In this document: positions 56,880 to 64,000 of the stretch, piece after piece | How the letters are laid out: each line of letters starts with the position of its first letter | Numbering within the stretch: the stretch's first letter is position 1 | Assembly (NCBI GenBank): GCA_963921935.1 | Contig: OY998175.1 | Span: forward strand, 227,934,122 to 227,998,121 | DNA: 64,000 bases | Source of the DNA: Galeruca laticollis | Lineage: Eukaryota; Arthropoda; Insecta; Coleoptera; Chrysomelidae | Direction of reading: 5' to 3' | The notes under the pieces: generated by a model | Told to the model about the DNA's origin: nothing | The model's input: only the letters and a program-made list of their open reading frames with translations | The model's database searches: none | Position numbers and translations under genes: made by a program

Positions 56880-57480
56880 CTTCTGTCTCCAACCTCCGTT
56901 TCCCCCCCGATACCACCGCTAGGAATTACTTCGCGGAGGGCGGATCTAGCTACTGATTTTTCATAGTGGTTTCGTTGTACGAAGTTGTCTGTCGAAGTTA
57001 AAATCTTCTCTCTTTCGCGTTTCGAGTTTTTGCACGTTCTCTATCTAAACAACGAAGTTCTTGGAGTACCTCAGTTGCAAATCGACCTCCTCTGATGATA
57101 ATATAGCTTTCACTAGGGACTCTGGTCGAATTTTCTAATTAACGGTAGCTTCCCAATCGCGATTGTGCTGAAACGAGGACAGACATATAACACGTGCTCC
57201 GCGTTCTCTCTAACTGCAAGACAGGAGAGTCCTCACGTCTAAACCGGTGCAAATATGCTCTAAAGTATTCATGTCCCGAGATCATTTGTGTCAGGTAGTA
57301 ATTGACCTCGCCATGATCTCGGTTTAACCAAATATCCAATTGCGGTCCACATTCCTCTCGTGATGAATCCCACAGTATCTGCCATCGCCGTTCTATTATT
57401 CTTTGTGCATCACCGTAGTTGATCCTTTTTGCCGCTAAAGAGCACTTCTTTCTGCTGTGAGTACTTTGATTGAGAGCATC
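56880..57480 (-). pseudogene. R1-like LINE, C-terminal end
   Basis: The minus strand encodes KRINYGDAQRIIERRWQILW, LDIWLNRDHGEVNYYLTQMI and SGHEYFRAYLHRF and, after a shift near 57228, ENAEHVLYVCPRF. The last segments make the GHGxFxxYLxRF...C..C....EH..F.CP zinc-like motif at the end of R1-clade ORF2. It is truncated before the RT. The same group reappears at 60.9-63.7 kb. Confidence 0.75.
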
Positions 57481-57489
57481 TCAGCAATA

Positions 57490-59150
57490 ACGAATACTGC
57501 GTCCTCAGACACTGCGAAATGCGCTGACTGTTCTCAAGGCATTCAGCCAGTAGACTAGCGTGATCAAGAGTGACTGCTCGTCACTCGCGCCATGTCACGT
57601 CTCGACTCCGCCCTCTTTTATATATTTTTGCGCTAGACGACAGACACTCTTATAGCGAAAATTTCGTCTTTCTCCTCTCCCCGCAATTTTATTTTTTTTA
57701 ATTAATTAAAAAGTATATTATCTACGGGCAAAGTATGCATACATTTGCCATATAATTTATATATGATCTTCCATTTGCAGCATCAATGATAATGTTCCAT
57801 GTATTTATTAAAAAGATATTCAGTTCTAAAAAATAAAAGTTGTAACTTTTGTAAAAATATTTCTAAAGTTGAACGTTGGCCATGTGTGGTTTCGATATTT
57901 CGGAAAGAGAATTAATGTCGCTACCGGTGATTCATATCTTGCAGGTGTGGTAGTCGATGATTGAGTTTCATCCGCACTGATGCCCTGAATCTGGAATCAG
58001 GGCGTTATTCTTGACGTCGTTCCCAACGTCATGCATACACAAACCTGTGAATGCTCTATTTGCGAATAGTTCCTAAAATTGATATTCTCGAGCACCGTTC
58101 CTAAAATCATCGAATTGTATCGTCCTCACAACAGCGTCAGTTGACGTAACAACACAAATGTTATTTGCCATTTTGTAACGTCAAATTTAAATAAGTTTTT
58201 CAAATATGTTATCAATTTCTCCTATAAAAATGAATTCTACAATCAGTTAATCAGTAGTATTAAACCCAAATTGAACATTAGTATCCCGAACAACTTATGA
58301 AAGACAATTTGTTAATTATAAATACTAAAAAATGTATGCCAGAGATGAACGAATTATCCTCAACATATGTTTCGGTAAATAAAATACTATAATTATACAT
58401 AAAATATATGAAGTGGATAGACATTGCAGAGAATGAAGAGATATTTCAGATATTAATTTCACAAAACTTTTGGTTGTGTTAATAGGACTAATTTGACATA
58501 AAGATTTTGTCTTCATAGTAGCTTCATATAAGTGTTTATTTTTGGATTCATATGTATGTGTAGGTAACTTAATTTTATTTTTCATAGTATGATATTTTAC
58601 AGATACACAGAGAAAACATAATTTCTTTAAGTCAAAGATTTTGTTTATATTATACAGTGCGTCACTAGGGCACATGCTGCAACTAGACATAATAATCTAA
58701 ATAAAGCTTCTTAGTATAATCTCTAAAAGGGACCTATAAATGTTCTGGAAGCACATCCCCAAGAAAATAGGCTATACCTGAGATAGCTTTCCACTAGACC
58801 GTAGTACAATATCTGCAAGTATTGACATTATACATGATACATACATATTTTAAACACTTAAAGTTATAAATCATAATCTCTATTTTTTTTTCTATAAAAA
58901 ATATGTGAAGCTATTCTTATGGTCTCTAGAATTAAGAAATGGCAAATTATGTTTTATTAAAATTTGGAGTAAGTAATTTATGATGAAACCAATCCTTAAT
59001 TAATCTTAGATCATTTTCAACTATCTCAAATCATACCAATTATCTATTTCATAAATAATGGCTGTATCGTCTGCGACTCTAATTGTATATATCCAGTACT
59101 GCTCACTGAAAACAATTCATTTATACAAAGATTGAATAACACAGAATCCA
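57490..59150. other. No gene seen
   Basis: It contains a short perfect hairpin GCCCTGA...TCAGGGC near 57982-58005. The minus-strand 121-codon frame at 58325-58690 has no recognisable motif and probably is not a gene. Confidence 0.4.
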
Positions 59151-60045
59151 AAATTGTTCCTTTGTTATAATTATTTATTAAATAACGTATATTTTGTTGT
59201 TTATGAAATTTTAACAATATTAACAAGTTTGGTGTTTTTAAATGTGAAAAATTTAAATTTCTGGGTTGTTGGTCTCCAATCTCATCTTCATGTATAGTTT
59301 AATAATCATATTTCAAAAATATATATCTGAATAGTTTTTTCAAAATTGAACAGAGGGTTCTCCACTTTAGTTGTGGTTTTCTAGGTGAAATCAATAAATA
59401 ATTGTATTATGCAAGTCTTCGAAAAGTTCTTTTGTTACCATTATTGATACTTATTCTTCAAGTAATTGTTTGATAACTGTTTACATTATTAAATAACGTA
59501 TATTTTGTTGTTTATAAAATTTTTTTGTAACAATATTAGCAAGTTTGGGGTTTCTAAATGTGAAATATTTAAATTTCTGGGTTGTCGGTCTTGAATTTCA
59601 TCTTTCAGTATTTTAATTTTTTTTAAGTGCAGTTTAATAATTATATTTCAAAAATGTAAATCTAAATAGTCTTTTCTTCTCAAAATTGACGAGAAGGTTT
59701 TCCGTTTTAGTTGTGGTTTTCTAGGTGAAATCAATAAATAATTGTATTATGAAGTCTTCGGAAAGTTATTTTATTACCATTATTGATCCTTATTCTTCAA
59801 GTAATTGTTCGATAACTGTTTACATCATTAAATAACATATATTTTGTTGTTTATAGAATTTTTTGTAACAATATTAGCAAGTTTGGGCTTTTTAAGTGTA
59901 AAATATTTAAATTTCTGGGTTGTCGGTCTCGAATTTCATCTTTCAGTATTTTTTTTTATGTATAGTTTAATAATCATACCTCAAAAATAGAAATCTTAAT
60001 AGTCTTTTCAAAATTGATGAGAAGGTTTTCCATTTTAGGCTGGCC
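59150..60045 (+). repeat. Tandem repeat, ~310-340-bp unit, nearly three copies
   Basis: The block ATTAAATAACGTATATTTTG recurs at about 59178, 59489 and 59828. Each is followed by AACAATATTARCAAGTTTGG, TTTAAATTTCTGGGTTGT and later TCAAAATTGA.GAGAAGG. Units differ mainly by short indels. Confidence 0.88.
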
Positions 60046-60223
60046 ACACTTTATATAGTTTGATTAAACAATATTTAAACAAGTGAAGAAAATATTTTGT
60101 AGATAGTCTAGTCTTAGAAAAAAAATATTTTCGATTAAAAACTATAATCTTGTCACACGTTGAAGAAATGATACTAAATGAACAATAGAACGAATTAAAA
60201 GATTAAACTACGAAAATAATTGA

Positions 60224-60924
60224 AATACTACCAAAACTTCTATCTACGGATATCAGTAAAACTTTGCGCCATGTACACGTCTTAAGTGACTCTAGAGAGA
60301 ATAAAATTCCATTTAATAGACAATTCAAATACCTAATTAAATTAAAATCACAAACATTTTTGAAATCACGTAAAATACCATGCCGTATATTAAATTTATC
60401 CACCTTTTTCTATTTTCAATTGATACTTACAAAGAAACATTCTTCCAAATAATTCTCAATTTATTGACTGAAATTTATCCAGATAAAATTTTTATATATA
60501 CATAGTTATTTTCCAACTAATTTTAAGCTGATCTAAAAAATCATTTGGCAATAAAAAAACTTTATAAGACTTGGCCCAATGTTTGGTATAAGGCTGCATA
60601 AATTGAGCCAAGCCTTATACATTTTTTTTCTTGCCAAATGATTTTTTAGAACAGCTTAAAATTAGTTGTAAAATAACTATGTATATATATAAAAAATTTA
60701 TCTGGATAAATTATCAAAAAGTATCAATTGAAAATAGAAAAAGGTGGATACATTTAATATACGACATGGTATTTTACGTAATTTCAAATTTTTTTGTGAT
60801 TTTAATTTAATTAGGTATTTGAATTGTCTATTAAATGGATTTTTATTCTCTCTAGAGTCACTTGAGACGTGTACATGGCGCAAAGTTTTACTGATATCCG
60901 TAGATAGCAGTTTTGGTAGTATTC
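60224..60924. repeat. Foldback element, arms ~310-345 bp
   Basis: The left arm 60224-60570 (AATACTACCAAAACTTCTAT...) and right arm about 60612-60924 (...GATAGCAGTTTTGGTAGTATT) are inverted copies with few mismatches. The right arm lacks about 35 bp present near 60430-60470. The loop is about 40 bp. No coding is evident. Confidence 0.9.
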
Positions 60925-61166
60925 TCATATACAAAGTATACCCGCCCAGATAGCACATATGTAACTACTGACGACTGTAATGCTCTCCTGTTCTGCTTGG
61001 GTCCTCCTATGTTGGGCATCAGCCGTGACAGGCGTGCTCTGACTACTGACGTTTTAGTACAAACGTGTTCAGCCTGCTTTGTGAAGTTGAGCCTGGCATC
61101 GATCATTATCCCCAGATACCGAATGAACGGTTGCGATATAATATCGTGCTCTGCGACACGCCTGAT

Positions 61167-63433
61167 CAGTAGCGCCAGTCCATCGCCTGAGGAAGAGCAA
61201 CCAACCCCATGTTCTGGCGAACTTTTCAGTTCGACACTTCCAGCACCACCTCTACACACTCCAACAAAACCCACCACTCCTCAACACCCTCCCTTCAGAA
61301 CCCATCAAAAACAACACCATGCTACTCACAAAACACATCATACGATAACACACCACAACACACACAAACCGCAAACTCATCCCCAAAAAGGTCTTACGTT
61401 TCCTCCGTAAGATCCCAATCCCCTACATCTACACTCACACGACAACCATCAGTCTCCGACGAGGATGGCTTCACCCTCGTCGAAAAAACCAAATCTCGAC
61501 CTACAACACCGACACCTACCAACATTCCTACAACAACCCACACCTACACAAACCCTAACCTCAGAAATCTCCCTACACAATACGCCACACAAAAATCCCT
61601 CTACACTCTCCTCAACACTTTCGAACTCCTACACGGCCACATCCTCTATTTGAAAGTAAATTTCAACCGAACCGCCCTCCTCAAAACGTCCTCACCTAAG
61701 TCAGTCTCAACTATTCTGAGACAAATCCACAACTCCACTGGTGATAACAACACCATCATAAACGTTCTTCACTCCACCGAACGTCCACCCCGTCCGGCCA
61801 ACAAAACCCTCATTCCCACCTACACTGTCGTTTGCAGAAACGTAGACGCCTCGGTCAGCCTCGAAGAATTCGAAGAAATTCTTCACTACCAACATATTCC
61901 TTTTCTCAAAACTTGACGAATCATCGCCAAGGCCACCAATAAACCAACATCGATGTTCCGCATCGTCACCACATCCGAAAACCATTATCACCAGGTCCTC
62001 ACCTCCGGCATTACATTTCATGGCCTCCCACATCAGTGCGAGCCATCCAACACTAATCCGCTGCCCCCAGTCCCCAAATATTGCAGTCGTTGCACGCAAA
62101 CCGGACACTCCTCTGACACTTGTCGGTCTAAACCGATATGCCCTCCCTGCGGCAAAACTGGCCACCGAACCGAAAGTTGCCCCACGTCCGAAACCCCCAA
62201 ATGCACTAATTGCGGTGGTCCTCACCCCGCCTTCCATCCTCGCTGCCCCCACAGGCTATCGACACCCAAAACCCCCCAAGAGACTGCACCAGTCACTCTC
62301 GTAAAGCCACCAACTCCGTACGACCTCTCAACCGACTCCAAAATCGTAATCGAAATAATCACCGTCACACTCATGAATGCCATCCCTCACTCAAGAGATG
62401 TCATAGTCGAAACTCTTCGCCACTTAATACCTTCCATCTATCGACACAACTACTCTATAACAAATATAGGCAGGCGTGCTCACTTTGCTTTCACTCCCAT
62501 CAGGAGCGAAAGCGATTCAATTTGATCCGCGAGCCCCATCCACACCGTCGGTGCTGCAGGTTTTTCACGTTTTTTCCTGTAGCATAGTGAATTTATTCGC
62601 TAGCCAAATGTCCGACGTACGACGAAGTTTTTGGATTTATTATTATTGTTATCACTCGGTGCCAGCTCACTCATCACAATATTTTAAACAATCATTTTAA
62701 AATCTTCAAATTCAACATTTTTATAAATAAATACAAAATTTCAGGTACCACACCGCACATAAATACACCTCTCAACAAATTCCTCACCTCGAATTCGAGA
62801 AAAGCCAGTCGCCACCACCCCACATCATCCACACATCTTTCAATGTCTCCTAGTCACTTTTCCAATAAATTTCAAATTAAATTCAAAAATTCCGAAAATC
62901 ATTCCCAACGTTTCTTATTAACTTTCATGACATAGGAGACACCCAATCCCCAAAAACATTTTCATCTTCCAACAATTTCAATCACCCATCTCGCCTCTAT
63001 TAACTATCCGCAACGCAACGTGGTTCGTCTCATTCATTTCCATCTTTACCAGACACTTCTAAATTTCCCATTCCACACACCTTTAAAATCACGTTCGCAC
63101 AAAAATCATCCGATTTCGTTGCTGATTGTTCCTGCCTCTCTCTCCAGTTGATCTCTAGCAAAAAACACAATTCTCCCACAAAACCAAACATATTTTCAAT
63201 ATTCTATACACCTTTTTTCTCAACTTTCCAGACACTTTTTCTTAAACTGAATTCTCAGCCCTACTTCAAACAAGCCAAGTCAATACGCGCACACAAACCA
63301 CCCACAAAGACACCCCCAACCAGCCCTGAAGAGGAAATAAATCCTATAACAGGGCCAATCTCCAAACAAAAACATACCCAAATAAAACACTACAAGCCCA
63401 AATTCAAAAATTCACGAACTTCTCTTTCTCTCT
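61167..63433 (+). mobile_element. Gag-only non-LTR element (Jockey-like), inserted in R1-like LINE
   Basis: A 12-bp duplication, GACACGCCTGAT, lies at 61155-61166 and 63434-63445. The 2267-bp insert carries one gag-like ORF and about 0.9 kb of non-coding 3' sequence with no RT. The sense strand is strikingly rich in A and C throughout (for example CACCACAACACACACAAACC), unlike the surrounding DNA. The right end has no poly(A). Confidence 0.75.
61209..62525 (+). pseudogene. Gag-like ORF1 with three zinc knuckles, one stop
   Basis: A single frame from ATG at 61209 to the stop at 62525 (439 codons) is interrupted only by TGA at 61914-61916. The N-terminal 130 residues are rich in Thr, Pro and Ser. 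An RRM-like region follows (LHGHILYLKVNF, SVSTILRQIHN, PTYTVVCRNVDASVSLEEF, then MFRIVTTSENHYHQVL). Three CCHC knuckles then stand in a row: CSRCTQTGHSSDTC, CPPCGKTGHRTESC and CTNCGGPHPAFHPRC. This is the gag layout of Jockey-clade and telomeric non-LTR elements; such proteins bind the element RNA. The C-terminal 110 residues are unassigned. Confidence 0.82.
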
Positions 63434-63699
63434 GACACGCCTGATAGTTTCCACCTGTTTTTTACTAGCGATGAGCACTGTCTCGGTCTTGTGTTCTTCT
63501 AACTTTAGGCCAACTGTCTCCATCCGGTATCTGATTTCCTTGAAAGTTGTGTCAAAGACAAAATTTATCTCTTCGAGATGCTTTGCGACTATCACTATGG
63601 CAACATCGTCACCGTATGCCACGAGTTTCTCTTGGCAATGCTAGTTTTAGTAGCCCGTCGTACATAATATTCTATAACAGTGGGCTCAGTATAGTTGCG

Positions 63700-64000
63700 A
63701 ATTTGAAATACCGTATTTATTATCTTCGACCGTTGTTAACTTTACCCAGTGGGGAACAATTAATGGACCTTAAATAGCATAGTTTTTCTTACACAGTCCG
63801 ACCCTACGCCGGGACGTCTATGAAAATTTTGTATCAAAGGGTGACACTTTTTTCCGGTATTTTTAAGTTCGCTACTTTCACCCCTTGGAGGTGTTAAGCA
63901 TCACCACAAAATATTTAAATGGTGTTAGGGGTCGAGAAAGGTATTATTTGAAGCCCTTTCAAGTATCTTCACAACAGTCTTTAAATTGTAAAATTCTGCT
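63700..64000. other. No gene seen; window edge
   Basis: No recognised motif. The R1-like similarity ends at about 63690. Confidence 0.4.

Larger units (their letters stand above)
60945..63690 (-). pseudogene. R1-like LINE RT fragment, split by a gag-only element
   Basis: On the minus strand, 63690-63434 encodes NIMYDGLLKLALPRETR, the catalytic YGDDVAIVIVAKHLEEI (A of the usual YADD reads G), METVGLKLEEHKTE and KKQVETIRR. After the insert, 61166-60945 continues VAEHDIISQPFIRYLGIMID, ARLNFTKQAEHV and SRLMPNIGGPKQNRRAL. The two parts join at a duplicated GACACGCCTGAT. The order is that of the R1 clade. Both outer ends are truncated. Confidence 0.85.

Noticed and set aside
57982..58005. GCCCTGA hairpin as a terminator or regulatory RNA
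   Set aside because: An isolated 7-bp stem with no gene next to it in a eukaryotic sequence.
58325..58690. 121-codon minus-strand ORF as a host gene
   Set aside because: No domain, signal peptide or splice context; composition typical of random AT-rich DNA.
61707..62252. 181-codon minus-strand Gly/Val-rich ORF
   Set aside because: Antisense shadow of the gag-like ORF1 with zinc knuckles.

Overview
This is a eukaryotic, AT-rich, repeat-saturated stretch with no host gene that I can recognise. The mix of families points to an insect or other arthropod with a large, transposon-rich genome: Gypsy and BEL/Pao LTR elements; RTE, CR1/L2-like, R1-like and Jockey-like non-LTR elements; Penelope-like elements with GIY-YIG nucleases; mariner/Tc1-like, pogo-like, ISL2EU-like, Ginger-like and a DUF7869-type DNA transposon. 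I cannot name a species. Almost every recognisable reading frame is a transposon protein carrying stops, frameshifts or insertions.

Layout. 1-3 kb: Gypsy pol remnant (minus) and a Penelope-like nuclease fragment. 3.1-6.4 kb: a nearly intact RTE retrotransposon (minus; only two in-frame stops found) bounded by TA repeats on both sides, with a tRNA-like head. 6.6-8.1 kb: mariner-like remnant. 9.5-12.0 kb: a Ginger-like DNA transposon with ~200-bp terminal inverted repeats (TIRs) and a KRBA2-type integrase. 12-18 kb: a BEL/Pao element (minus) broken by a 1.6-kb unknown insert and a 1.7-kb RTE copy, each with target-site duplications (TSDs). 18.4-19.2 kb: a decayed DUF7869-type transposase-like gene. 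20.8-26.9 kb: two related pogo-like transposons, one inserted in the other's transposase, flanked by a ~440-bp diverged direct repeat. 28.2-29.1 kb: Penelope-like copy. 29.1-32.5 kb: a complete DUF7869-type DNA transposon with 35-bp TIRs, a 4-bp duplication and an intron-containing gene. 33.8-37.4 kb: LINE ORF1/endonuclease remnant (minus) and a CR1-like LINE (plus). 38.1-39.9 kb: an inverted pair of Penelope-like copies. 40.4-44.2 kb: LINE fragment, a Harbinger-type MITE, a mariner-like gene interrupted by a 172-bp tandem array, and another Penelope-like copy. 44.3-52.0 kb: a long inverted repeat (arms ~1.5 kb) whose left arm carries a 3.7-kb ISL2EU-like transposon; the right arm preserves the empty site. 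53.2-55.0 kb: a multi-exon Tc1/mariner-like DDE gene. 56.9-64 kb: R1-like LINE pieces, a ~320-bp tandem repeat, a foldback, and a gag-only non-LTR element inserted in an R1-like LINE with a 12-bp duplication.

Nothing works together as a pathway. The biology here is the record of successive insertions. The best leads are the DUF7869 transposon, the gag-only element, the hammerhead-like motifs in Penelope-like tails, and the long inverted repeat with its occupied and empty arms. Gene boundaries are approximate wherever frames are broken. Many frameshifts lie in A-runs, so assembly error is possible.
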